From Candidatus Omnitrophota bacterium (GTDB taxonomy: Bacteria > Omnitrophota > Gorgyraeia > Duberdicusellales > Duberdicusellaceae), in assembly GCA_021163425.1 (NCBI GenBank), contig JAGGWS010000018.1:1-50344 (forward strand): a DNA stretch of 50,344 nt, given 5' to 3'. The number at the start of each line of letters is the position of its first letter. Within the stretch, counting starts at the first letter, position 1. Position numbers and translations under genes: made by a program. The notes under the pieces were generated by a model that saw nothing but the letters and a program-made list of their open reading frames with translations, did no database searches and was not told the origin of the DNA. Positions 1 to 7,759 of the stretch are shown piece after piece.

Positions 1-5
1 TTGAG

Positions 6-182
6 ATGATGGCAAAAAACAAAGGTTTTGATTACTATTTGAGCATAAAAGCGATACGCGAATACCAAAAAATTCCTATTGAAAAGAGACTCCGCTGGTT
101 ATATCAGCTCAATCTTTTAAGAAAGGCCTATCCCAAAGAAATTATTAAGCTTCAGGATAAATTTCGGGAAGGAAAAATCTAA
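6..182 (+). CDS. small hypothetical protein, possibly partial at the 5' end
   Basis: The frame is open to the left edge of the window, so the true start may lie outside; the first ATG gives about 58 residues beginning MMAKNKGFDYYLSI and ending KFREGKI. It was too short for the ORF track. The sequence is basic and helical, with a pattern (REYQKIPIEKRLRWLYQ) that reminds me of small helical partners found beside MNT/AbiEii-type nucleotidyltransferases in prokaryotic genomes. That is a memory-based resemblance, not a demonstrated match. A 19-codon open frame (187-246) follows, which could be the remnant of a downstream partner. No signal peptide or membrane segment is visible. Function unknown. 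Confidence 0.45.
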   Translation: MMAKNKGFDYYLSIKAIREYQKIPIEKRLRWLYQLNLLRKAYPKEIIKLQDKFREGKI

Positions 183-245
183 GAATATGGATGAGCTTTC
201 CAAGCAATGCACTCCTATTTTGAAGGGTATAGAAGGGGGTGAGTG

Positions 246-468
246 ATGTCCAAAAAGGTTATTTTAGGGAATTTGGTTTTATTTCTGGCAGGGGGGGCTG
301 GTATTTGGCTTTGGGCTTTTATCTTGTTTTGCTCAAGAAGAAGGAGAAACCATTACCGTCACCACCTATTATCCTGCACCATATGGGGTGTATAATCATC
401 TGCAGGCCAAGAGGATGGCCGTGGGGGATACGGATGAAAGCGACGGTATAGATGCAGGTCTAACTTGA
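246..468 (+). pseudogene. frameshifted, truncated secreted pilin-like protein (TYYPAPYGVY family)
   Basis: ATG at 246 has a purine-rich ribosome site (gaagggggtgag) and starts a signal-peptide-like stretch, MSKKVILGNLVLFLAGG. The frame then breaks in a run of seven G at 291-297. Removing one G would join it to an open frame reading GLLSCFAQEEGETITVTTYYP and ending at the TGA at 466-468, giving a 74-residue product with an N-terminal export signal. The ITVTTYYPAPYGVYN segment is a motif I associate with abundant exported proteins of Omnitrophota-like bacteria, which usually continue much longer than here. The gene is therefore probably both frameshifted and cut short just where the hairpin repeats begin. 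A sequencing error in the G run is an alternative for the frameshift. The track ORF 239-451 is a shadow of this gene. Confidence 0.6.
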
Positions 469-550
469 CAAAATACTTTGAAAGTAAAATGTCAAGTTAC
501 GGCTTTAAGCCTTCGTAACTTGACAGAATGTTTTCAAAATAAAATGTCAA
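461..550 (+). repeat. two tandem copies of a TAACTTGACA hairpin module
   Basis: TAACTTGACA at 461-470 pairs with TGTCAAGTTA at 490-499 across a 19-nt loop. A second TAACTTGACA at 516-525 pairs with the partial arm TGTCAA at 545-550, again across 19 nt. Each copy contains TTGACA-N14-TAAAAT. A short GGCTT/AAGCC stem (501-511) lies between them. No coding potential. This could be a REP-like element or the scar of a mobile element. Confidence 0.7.
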
Positions 551-552
551 AA

Positions 553-608
553 ACGTTAAAACGTGTGAACGTGTGAACGTATAAACGTGTAAACGTGTGA
601 ACGTGAAG
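553..608 (+). repeat. 8-bp tandem repeat, seven ACGTnnnn units
   Basis: Seven consecutive 8-mers each start with ACGT: ACGTTAAA, ACGTGTGA twice, ACGTATAA, ACGTGTAA, ACGTGTGA, ACGTGAAG. Spacing is exactly 8 bp from 553 to 608. The remaining stretch to 685 is AT-rich with two isolated TTGACA words (627-632, 664-669) and no gene. A shorter copy of the same repeat occurs near 30051. Confidence 0.85.
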
Positions 609-685
609 AGGTCTACATTAAACCTTTTGACAAACTAACATTAAAAAAGCTACCCCCAAATACTTGACACTTCATAAAATCCTGG

Positions 686-713
686 TTGAAAAAATATATA
701 TTTATGCTAAACT
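686..713 (+). promoter_or_regulatory. predicted sigma-70 extended -10 promoter
   Basis: TTGAAA (686-691), 16-bp spacer, then TAAACT (708-713) preceded by TGC, forming an extended -10. Transcription would start near 720, only a few bases before the ATG at 724, and no Shine-Dalgarno sequence is visible. This predicts a leaderless or nearly leaderless mRNA. Confidence 0.5.
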
Positions 714-723
714 TCTAACTAAT

Positions 724-1458
724 ATGAAGAGAGGAATTTTAGGGCTGGTAAGTTTCTTTTCTTATTTATGGTTTTTTTTCGGGGGGGAGAGTTTATGGGG
801 TTATTCCGAGAGTTTTCTTCTGGCTGAAAACTATCCCTTTAAACCCGGAGAAAAAATAGTATATAGATTAAACTATAAAGGAATAAAGGTTGGAAAAGCA
901 GAGCTTACCTTTCATGGAGAAGAAAAACTCAGAAATAAAGAGGTATTTTTAGTTACTTTCTCTACCCAGAGTTTATATTTTAAAGACTTAGAGAGGATAT
1001 TTGCTGATAAAGAGAATTTTTTGCCTTTAAGAGTAGAAAGAAAGATTAGAGGTTTGGCTGCTTTTCCTACTACAATAGAAGAAAACTATGACCAGGAAAA
1101 TTTTAAGGTAAGGATTAGAAAGAAGACTCTTTTCTTCTCCAAAAATTTTGTTATAGATAGAGATTCTCCTATCAATAATGCAGTGCTTTTAAGTTATTAT
1201 TATCGGAAAAAGAAAGAATTTAAGCTTGGAGAAGAATTTTTGATTACCCTTCCTACTAAGTCTTTTAAATTAATATTTAAAGGCAGAGAAAAAGTTTCTA
1301 CTCCTTTAGGTGAGTTTTGGGCTTACCTTTTGGAAGCTGACTCTTCTTGTTTTAAACTCTGGTTTAAGGATGATGAGGAAAGAGTGCCTTTGAAGATGGA
1401 AGTACCGGAATTTATGGGCTATTCCTTAGTTATAGAATCAATAGAAAAAGGTAGATAA
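724..1458 (+). CDS. DUF3108 domain exported protein
   Basis: The product has a hydrophobic N-terminus (MKRGILGLVSFFSYLWFFFGG) consistent with export, followed by a beta-rich domain opening YPFKPGEKIVYRLNYKGIKVG, which I recognise as DUF3108. Members are mostly periplasmic or surface proteins of unknown biochemical role in Gram-negative bacteria. The ORF track begins at a TTG (664), but that lies inside promoter-like sequence and adds 20 residues before a good signal peptide, so I choose ATG 724. It lies 15 bp upstream of the IMP dehydrogenase gene, which has its own strong ribosome site, so the two may be co-transcribed. No catalytic residues can be named. Confidence 0.75.
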   Translation: MKRGILGLVSFFSYLWFFFGGESLWGYSESFLLAENYPFKPGEKIVYRLNYKGIKVGKAELTFHGEEKLRNKEVFLVTFSTQSLYFKDLERIFADKENFLPLRVERKIRGLAAFPTTIEENYDQENFKVRIRKKTLFFSKNFVIDRDSPINNAVLLSYYYRKKKEFKLGEEFLITLPTKSFKLIFKGREKVSTPLGEFWAYLLEADSSCFKLWFKDDEERVPLKMEVPEFMGYSLVIESIEKGR

Positions 1459-1473
1459 AAGGAGGTTTAAGAG

Positions 1474-2634
1474 ATGGCTGAATGGATAGGCAGAGGCAGA
1501 AGAGCCCGACGCTGTTATGGTTTTGATGAGGTTGCTTTAGTTCCTGGAGAAATTACTATTAATCCTGAGGAGGTAGATACATCCTGGGAGTTTGCAGGAA
1601 GAAGGTTTCCTGTTCCTATATTAGCTGCAGCTATGGATGGGGTAGTGGATGTAAACTTTGCTGTAAAAATGTCGAAATTGGGAGGGATAGCAGTATTGAA
1701 TTTAGATGGGATTCAGACCCGTTATGAGAATCCTGAAGAGGTTTTGGAAGAAATTGCCCAGGCTACTTCTGAAGAAGCTACTAACTTAATTCAGAAAGTT
1801 TATACTGCGCCAGTGAAGAAAAAATTAATTTCTAAGCGAGTAGAAGAGATAAAAAAGAAAGGGGGGTTTGTCTGTGTAAGCTGTATTCCTCAAAACGCCC
1901 AGGCTTTTGCTCCTTTAGCTGAAGAAGCTGGTGCAGATTGTTTTATAGTTCAGTCTACAGTTATTACTGTAAAACATCTCTCTACCCGCTATAAACCTTT
2001 AGACCTTTATAAGTTTTGTAAGCAAAGGAGAATTCCGGTAATTTTAGGTAACTGCGTCAGTTTTGAAGTATGTCTCCAGCTTTTAGATACAGGTTGTTCA
2101 GCGGTCTTAGTAGGCGTAGGCCCAGGAGCTGCCTGCACTACTCGAGGGGTATTAGGGATTGGTGTTCCTCAGGTAACTGCTACTGTTGATTGTAGTCAAG
2201 CCCGGGACTTTTATTACCAGAAGACTGGCAGGTATATCCCTATAATTACTGATGGAGGTATGCGTACAGGAGGAGATGTTTGTAAGGCTTTTGCTTGTGG
2301 AGCCGACAGTGTAATGATTGGTTCTTCTTTAGCTCGAGCCAAGGAAGCCCCGGGTAGAGGTTATCATTGGGGTATGGCTACTTCCCACGCTAATTTGCCT
2401 CGAGGGACAAGGATTGAAGTAGGTACTTCGGGGAGTTTAGAGCAGATTCTTTTTGGTCCGGCAGAGGTAGACGATGGGTCTCAAAATTTAATGGGAGCTT
2501 TAGCTACTTCTATGGGTTCTTTGGGAGCAAAGACTTTAAAGGATATGCACTTTGTAGAGATAATAATTGCTCCTTCTATCCAGACTGAAGGAAAGATTTT
2601 TCAGGCAGCACAAAGAGTGGGGATGGGAAAATAA
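1474..2634 (+). CDS. IMP dehydrogenase family protein, GuaB3-like (no CBS domains)
   Basis: Expected to catalyse or relate to NAD-dependent oxidation of IMP to XMP in guanine nucleotide synthesis. It is a single TIM barrel of 386 residues. The active-site loop GPGAACTTR (Cys about residue 221) and the phosphate-binding segment [15 protein letters not shown] are present. The two CBS domains that normally interrupt IMP dehydrogenase (about 490 residues) are absent. The length and the N-terminal [12 protein letters not shown] fit the GuaB3 branch known from cyanobacteria and actinobacteria. The start is fixed by aaaaggaggtttaagag just upstream. Confidence is high for the superfamily and moderate for the GuaB3 branch. 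If no second guaB exists elsewhere, this may be the cell's functional IMP dehydrogenase. Confidence 0.85.
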   Translation: MAEWIGRGRRARRCYGFDEVALVPGEITINPEEVDTSWEFAGRRFPVPILAAAMDGVVDVNFAVKMSKLGGIAVLNLDGIQTRYENPEEVLEEIAQATSEEATNLIQKVYTAPVKKKLISKRVEEIKKKGGFVCVSCIPQNAQAFAPLAEEAGADCFIVQSTVITVKHLSTRYKPLDLYKFCKQRRIPVILGNCVSFEVCLQLLDTGCSAVLVGVGPGAACTTRGVLGIGVPQVTATVDCSQARDFYYQKTGRYIPIITDGGMRTGGDVCKAFACGADSVMIGSSLARAKEAPGRGYHWGMATSHANLPRGTRIEVGTSGSLEQILFGPAEVDDGSQNLMGALATSMGSLGAKTLKDMHFVEIIIAPSIQTEGKIFQAAQRVGMGK

Positions 2635-2669
2635 GTAGATAAATTCTAATTTTCCAACAGGAGATTATT

Positions 2670-5600
2670 ATGGTCCACTCAGATTTTGTTCATTTACATA
2701 TTCATACTCAATACAGTCTTTTAGACGGAGCTTGTTTACTTCCTAGATTGGTAGAAAAAGCTAAAGAATTTAAACTCCCAGCTTTAGCTATAACTGACCA
2801 CGGTAATCTCTTTGGGGCTATAGAATTTTATAATTTATGTCTGCAAGCAGGTATTAAGCCCATAATTGGAGTAGAATGTTATTTAGCTCCTCATTCTCGC
2901 TGGGATAAGAGTTCTAAAAATAATAATGGAGAAAATCAATATCACCTTATTCTTTTAGCTAAAGACCTTTCAGGTTATAAAAATCTTATAAAATTAGTAA
3001 GCCTGAGCTATTTAGAAGGTTTTTATTATAAACCGAGAATAGACAAAGAGCTTCTTTCTCAGTATTCAGAGGGTTTAATCTGCCTTTCTTCTTGTCTTAA
3101 AGGAGAAATACCTTCTCTGATTTTAGGTGGAAAGATTTCCTCAGCTTATAAAGTTTGTGATGATTATCTTCAAATATTCGGGAAGGGTAATTTTTATTTA
3201 GAAATTATGGAGAATGGTTTATCAGAGCAAAAGATAGTTAATGAAAATTTAATAAAGATTTCTAAAGAATTAAAAATCCCTTTAGTAGCCACTAATGACG
3301 TCCACTATATTAATAGAGAAGAAGCTTTTGCTCATGAGGTTCTTCTCTGTATTCAGACTCAGACTACTTTAGCTGACCCTGACCGAATGAAGTTTAGTAG
3401 TGACCAGTTTTACTTAAGAAGACCTGAAGAGATGAAAGTTCTTTTTAAAGACTTGCCTTCAGCAATAAAAAACACTTTGGAGATAGCTGAGAAGTGCAAT
3501 CTGGTATTAGATTTTTCTCAAACCCATCTTCCCAAATTCCCTTTGCCTCCCGGGGTAGACGAAAATCTTTTTTTAGAGAGACTCTGTAAAGAAGCTCTTC
3601 CCAAAAAATACAAAATGCCTGATTCTAAGGTTGAGAAAAGATTATGCTGGGAGTTAGACATTATTAAAAAGACAGGTTTTTCCAGCTATTTCTTAATTAT
3701 CTGGGATTTAATAAAGTATGCTAAAGAGAAAGGTATACCCGTAGGTCCGGGGAGAGGTTCAGCTGCAGGAAGCGTAGTGAGTTATCTCTTAGGGATTACT
3801 GAAATAGACCCTTTAAAGTACAATCTTATTTTTGAGAGATTTCTTAATCCTCAAAGAATTACTATGCCCGATATAGATATAGATTTTTGTTATGAAAAGA
3901 GGCCTTTAGTCTTAGAATATGTAGCCCAGAGATATGGAAGAGACAATGTTGCACAGATTATTACTTTCGGGACAATGCTTTCCCGGGCAGTAGTAAGAGA
4001 TGTAGGAAGAGTTATGGGGTTTAGCTATTCTGAAGTGGATAGGATTGCCAAACTTATTCCTCAAGAAAGTGGCATGACTTTAAAGAGGGCTTTAGAAGTT
4101 AATCCTGAGCTTAAATCTATCTATCAACGTGATGTTCGAATAAGGCGTCTAATAGATACAGCCTTTCATCTGGAGGGTCTTTCCCGTCATGCTTCAGTGC
4201 ATGCAGCCGGAGTAGTGATTAGTGATAAGCCTCTAACCGAATACCTCCCCTTATTTAAAACTTCAGACAATCAAGTAGTTACTGGTTTTGATATGAAGTC
4301 TTTAGAGAAGATAGGCCTTCTTAAGATGGATTTTTTAGGCCTTAAGACCTTAACTGTAATTGAAGAGGCTCTCAAGATTATTAAGAGGACTCAGGGTAAA
4401 GTCATAGATATTACTTCAATCCCCTTAGATGACCATAAAACTTTTCATCTTCTTTCTAAAGGAGATACTTTAGGAATCTTTCAGGTAGAGAGTTCAGGGA
4501 TGAGAGAACTTCTTAAAAGATTAAAGCCAGAAAAATTCGAAGATTTAATAGCAGTTTTAGCCCTCTACAGACCTGGACCTATTGGTAGCGGCATGGTCGA
4601 AGATTTTATTCAACGAAAGCATAGATACAAACCCATAGACTATTTTCATCCTAAATTAGAACCTATTCTTAAAGATACCTACGGTATAATTATATTTCAG
4701 GAACAGGTTATGCAGGTAGCTTCAGAACTAGCCGGATTCAGTTTTTCTGAGGCAGACCTTCTGAGGAGAGCTATGGGTAAAAAGATTCCTGAAGTAATGG
4801 AAGAGCAAAGGAAGAATTTTGTAGAGGGTTGTAAAAGAAAAGGGGTTCCTGAGGGGTTGGCTCATAAGATATTTGACTTAATGGAATATTTTTCACATTA
4901 TGGTTTTAATAAGAGTCATTCTACTGCCTATGCCCTCATTTCTTACCGGACAGCTTATCTTAAGGCTAATTTTCCTGTAGAGTTTATGACTGCTCTTCTT
5001 ACTTCGGAAAAAGACAATACTGATAAGCTCGTAGAATATATTAACGAAGCCAAAAAAATGGGCATAGAGATTTTGCCCCCGGATATAAATGAGAGTTTTG
5101 CGGATTTTACTGTGGTAGGAAAAAGAAGTATCCGTTTTGGTTTATTAGCTGTTAAAAACCTTGGGGCTTCCTCAGTAGAGATTATTATTAAGAATAGGAA
5201 AGAATACGGAAAATTTAAAGACCTTTTTGATTTTACTTCCCGCTTAGATTCAAAATCTGCCAATAAGAAAGTTGTAGAAAGTCTTATAAAGTGTGGAGCT
5301 ATGGATAGTTTTGGTAAGAGAGCTTATCTTATGCATATTTTGCCTGAAGCTTTGGAATATTCTTCTAAATTAGCTAAAGAAAAGTCTTCAGGTCAGCTTT
5401 CTTTATTTGACAGTTCTTCTTTAAGAAAAAACCCTTCAGTGGATAATCAAACTATTCAGGAATGGCCCCAGCAACAGCTTTTACACTTTGAAAAAGAACT
5501 CTTGGGGTTTTATATTACCGGCCACCCTCTTAGTAAGTTTCAAGACCTTATGAAAAAGGCAGGGATTATTAAAATCTCTCAGATAGCTGATAATCCTCAG

Positions 5601-6098
5601 GAAGAGATTGTTACTGCTGGTTTAATTGATAGGATTAACTTAACTACTACTCGTAAGTCTAAAGAACTTATGGCTATTGTCCGGATAGAAGACGAGGAGT
5701 CTTTCCTGGAAGTTTTTATTTTTCCTAAAGTTTTTGAAGAAGTAAAAGGGTATCTTAAAAAAGGCAATATTGTAGCTCTCAAGGGGAGAGCTACATTGAA
5801 GGAGGGAGCTTTGAGATTATTAGCCAGCCGGATAGCTCCCTTAGAAGGAATTTATGATTGGATTTCTAGAGTAGATTTGTATATTCAGGAGCCTAGTTCT
5901 GAGCTGACCGAAAAGTTGAAATTTCTTCTTAATTCCTTCTCGGGGAATGTGCCAGTAGTATTACATTTTCGCCACCCCGAGATTAGATTTGTAAAGGTAA
6001 AAGCAGGTCGGGATTTTCATATTAAACCTCAGCCAGAATTATTCGAGAAATTTTCTTCTCTTTTAGGAGAAGAAAACTATTCTCTGACTTTAATTTAA
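2670..6098 (+). CDS. dnaE: DNA polymerase III alpha subunit
   Basis: Replicative DNA polymerase, C-family, 1142 residues, the usual DnaE size. The N-terminal PHP domain keeps HLHIHTQYSLLDGA, TDHGNLFGAI, an E in IGVECYLA and NDVHY, so the metal site looks complete and intrinsic exonuclease activity is possible. The palm carries the catalytic PDIDIDF (about residue 401) and the third acidic region KMDFLGLKTL (about 552). A beta-clamp binding motif QLSLF sits near residue 908, followed by an OB fold starting around AGLIDRINL (about 980). The ribosome site caggag precedes ATG 2670. It lies 35 bp after the IMP dehydrogenase gene and is followed by the HU promoter. Confidence 0.97.
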   Translation: MVHSDFVHLHIHTQYSLLDGACLLPRLVEKAKEFKLPALAITDHGNLFGAIEFYNLCLQAGIKPIIGVECYLAPHSRWDKSSKNNNGENQYHLILLAKDLSGYKNLIKLVSLSYLEGFYYKPRIDKELLSQYSEGLICLSSCLKGEIPSLILGGKISSAYKVCDDYLQIFGKGNFYLEIMENGLSEQKIVNENLIKISKELKIPLVATNDVHYINREEAFAHEVLLCIQTQTTLADPDRMKFSSDQFYLRRPEEMKVLFKDLPSAIKNTLEIAEKCNLVLDFSQTHLPKFPLPPGVDENLFLERLCKEALPKKYKMPDSKVEKRLCWELDIIKKTGFSSYFLIIWDLIKYAKEKGIPVGPGRGSAAGSVVSYLLGITEIDPLKYNLIFERFLNPQRITMPDIDIDFCYEKRPLVLEYVAQRYGRDNVAQIITFGTMLSRAVVRDVGRVMGFSYSEVDRIAKLIPQESGMTLKRALEVNPELKSIYQRDVRIRRLIDTAFHLEGLSRHASVHAAGVVISDKPLTEYLPLFKTSDNQVVTGFDMKSLEKIGLLKMDFLGLKTLTVIEEALKIIKRTQGKVIDITSIPLDDHKTFHLLSKGDTLGIFQVESSGMRELLKRLKPEKFEDLIAVLALYRPGPIGSGMVEDFIQRKHRYKPIDYFHPKLEPILKDTYGIIIFQEQVMQVASELAGFSFSEADLLRRAMGKKIPEVMEEQRKNFVEGCKRKGVPEGLAHKIFDLMEYFSHYGFNKSHSTAYALISYRTAYLKANFPVEFMTALLTSEKDNTDKLVEYINEAKKMGIEILPPDINESFADFTVVGKRSIRFGLLAVKNLGASSVEIIIKNRKEYGKFKDLFDFTSRLDSKSANKKVVESLIKCGAMDSFGKRAYLMHILPEALEYSSKLAKEKSSGQLSLFDSSSLRKNPSVDNQTIQEWPQQQLLHFEKELLGFYITGHPLSKFQDLMKKAGIIKISQIADNPQEEIVTAGLIDRINLTTTRKSKELMAIVRIEDEESFLEVFIFPKVFEEVKGYLKKGNIVALKGRATLKEGALRLLASRIAPLEGIYDWISRVDLYIQEPSSELTEKLKFLLNSFSGNVPVVLHFRHPEIRFVKVKAGRDFHIKPQPELFEKFSSLLGEENYSLTLI

Positions 6099-6115
6099 GG
6101 TTTCTAAACTTTCCC

Positions 6116-6144
6116 TTGACACCAGTTTAATTAAGTGATATAAA
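6116..6144 (+). promoter_or_regulatory. strong predicted sigma-70 promoter for the HU gene
   Basis: A perfect TTGACA (6116-6121), a 17-bp spacer and TATAAA (6139-6144) lie between dnaE and the HU-type gene. The leader is about 65 nt and ends in a good ribosome site (gggaaggggg). Confidence 0.8.
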
Positions 6145-6217
6145 GCATAACTGCTTAATAGTCAATAAGAAAGGTAAAAAATGAGCGATATTTTTGAACA
6201 GGGAAGGGGGAGTTCTG

Positions 6218-6490
6218 ATGACTAAAAAGGATATTGTTCTTAAAATTTCTGAGGAGACCGGTTTTAAGCAGATAGTAGTTAAGAAAGTAGTCCACAAGGT
6301 CTTTGAAGTAATGCTTTCTGCCCTCTATAAAGGAGAGAAGATAGAGATAAGGAATTTTGGAGTGTTTAAGGTAAAGAGAAGAAAACCTCGAGTAGGCAGA
6401 AACCCTAAGACTAACCAGCCTGTTCCTGTTCCCGAGAGGAAGACCGTTGTTTTTAAACCCGGTCTGGAGATGAAGCAAAAGATAAGGTAA
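6218..6490 (+). CDS. HU/IHF family DNA-binding protein
   Basis: Nucleoid-associated, DNA-bending protein of 90 residues, typical HU/IHF size. It opens MTKKDIVLKISEETG and carries the arm motif GRNPKTNQPVPVPERK, followed by VVFKPG. The track begins at a TTG (6194), but ATG 6218 is preceded at proper spacing by gggaaggggg and gives the usual family N-terminus, so I use it. I cannot separate HU from an IHF subunit by eye. It has its own promoter and is followed 12 bp later by hisS, so it may lead a hisS-aspS transcript. Confidence 0.95.
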   Translation: MTKKDIVLKISEETGFKQIVVKKVVHKVFEVMLSALYKGEKIEIRNFGVFKVKRRKPRVGRNPKTNQPVPVPERKTVVFKPGLEMKQKIR

Positions 6491-6502
6491 GTTTTTTCTT
6501 AA

Positions 6503-7759
6503 ATGTCTGGGAGATATAGACCTCCGCGAGGGACAAAAGATTTTTTATCGGGAGAAGCTTATACTTCAGTATTTTTAGAGAACAAAGCCCGAGAGATTTT
6601 TTATCTTTACGGATACAGAGAAGTCAAGCTCCCTTTAATAGAAAACAAAGATATTTTTATAAGAAGTTTAGGAGAGAGTACAGAGGTAGTAGAAAAACAA
6701 ATTTTGGAGATTTCTTCACGGGAGAATCTCTGCTTGAGACCGGAAGCCACTGCTCAAATTGTAAGAGCTTATATTGGGCACAGTCTTTATCTTCAGAGAT
6801 TAGTTAAGTTATTCTATATAGGTCCGATGTTCAGGGGAGAGAGACCGCAAAAGGGAAGGTTCAGACAGTTTCATCATATAGGAGCTGAAGCTATTGGAGA
6901 GAAAGACCCTCTTTTAGATACAGAACTCATAGGTTTAGCTGAGAAATTATTAGTCAGTTTTGGGATAAAAGATTTTTATTTAGAGATAAACAGTTTAGGA
7001 TGTGAGGAGGACAAAAACAGATTTAAAAGCCTGCTTAAGAAAAAACTAACTGATAAAGTGAAGTTATTATGTGAGAACTGTCAAAAAAGATTTTTTACTA
7101 ATCCTTTGAGAATTCTTGACTGTAAAGAGGCTAATTGCAGGAAAGTAGTTAATTCTTTAGATATCGGTAATAGTTATCTTTGTAAGAGCTGTCTTTCATA
7201 CTTTGAGCAAGTGTGTAGCCTTTTAGATAAAAGAGGAATTCCCTATAAGGTCAATCCCTGGTTGGTGAGAGGGCTGGATTATTATACTCAGATTGTCTTT
7301 GAGTTTAATTCTGATAATTTAGGTTCCCAGAAAGCTGTAGGTGCTGGAGGAAGGTATGACGGATTAGTTAGAGAATTAGGAGGTCCGGATAAACCAGGCT
7401 GTGGTTTTGCTTTAGGTTTGGAGAGAATCCTTCTCCTTAGAAATTTGGAGAAGTTCTCTCCTTTAAAGGTTTTTGTGGCCTATACTTCTTCTGAGCTTAA
7501 AAGTAAGGCTTTTGAATTGTTGACTGAGTTGAGAGATGAAGGAGTAAGTTCTGATATGAGATTTGAATTTAGCTCTCTTAAGTCTCAATTAAGATATGCT
7601 CAGAAATTGGGGGTAGAATTTGTAGTAATCTTAGGAGAGGAGGAGTTAAAAAATAACCAGGTAAGTTTAAGAGATATGAAGGCTTCTTCTCAAGAAAGGC
7701 TGAGCTTAGACGGGTTAATAGGCTTTCTAAAAAAGGGAGGAAATGTTAAGGACGCATAG
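6503..7759 (+). CDS. hisS: histidine--tRNA ligase
   Basis: Class II aminoacyl-tRNA synthetase that charges tRNA-His; 418 residues, normal length. It begins with the family-typical RPPRGTKDFL. It contains motif 2 (FYIGPMFRGERPQKGRFRQFHH), the histidine-specific GLDYYTQIVFEF and the motif 3 region GAGGRYDGL and GFALGLERIL. A Cys-rich insertion (CENCQKRFF and CKSCLSYF, about residues 190-233) is compatible with a metal-binding insertion. The C-terminal anticodon-binding domain starts near KVFVAYTSSELK. Its 3' end overlaps aspS by 17 bp, implying translational coupling. Confidence 0.97.
   Translation: MSGRYRPPRGTKDFLSGEAYTSVFLENKAREIFYLYGYREVKLPLIENKDIFIRSLGESTEVVEKQILEISSRENLCLRPEATAQIVRAYIGHSLYLQRLVKLFYIGPMFRGERPQKGRFRQFHHIGAEAIGEKDPLLDTELIGLAEKLLVSFGIKDFYLEINSLGCEEDKNRFKSLLKKKLTDKVKLLCENCQKRFFTNPLRILDCKEANCRKVVNSLDIGNSYLCKSCLSYFEQVCSLLDKRGIPYKVNPWLVRGLDYYTQIVFEFNSDNLGSQKAVGAGGRYDGLVRELGGPDKPGCGFALGLERILLLRNLEKFSPLKVFVAYTSSELKSKAFELLTELRDEGVSSDMRFEFSSLKSQLRYAQKLGVEFVVILGEEELKNNQVSLRDMKASSQERLSLDGLIGFLKKGGNVKDA

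Noticed and set aside
187-246. 19-codon frame MDELSKQC...
   Set aside because: Too short and without a good ribosome site to call as a gene; kept only as a possible remnant in a finding.
239-451. Track ORF of 70 residues starting MSDVQKGYFREF
   Set aside because: Wrong frame over the frameshifted pilin-like gene; the signal peptide and the TYYPAPYGVY segment lie in the other two frames.
553-608. Possible CRISPR array
   Set aside because: Units are 8 bp with no spacers; a simple tandem repeat.
664-723. Longer start (TTG 664) for the DUF3108 gene
   Set aside because: It lies upstream of and through promoter-like sequence and adds residues before a good signal peptide at ATG 724.
4955-5263. 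Antisense ORF of 102 residues inside dnaE
   Set aside because: Low-complexity shadow of coding sequence in an AT-rich gene.
6155-6478. Antisense ORF of 107 residues over the HU gene
   Set aside because: Shadow of a well-supported HU gene; no ribosome site or family features.
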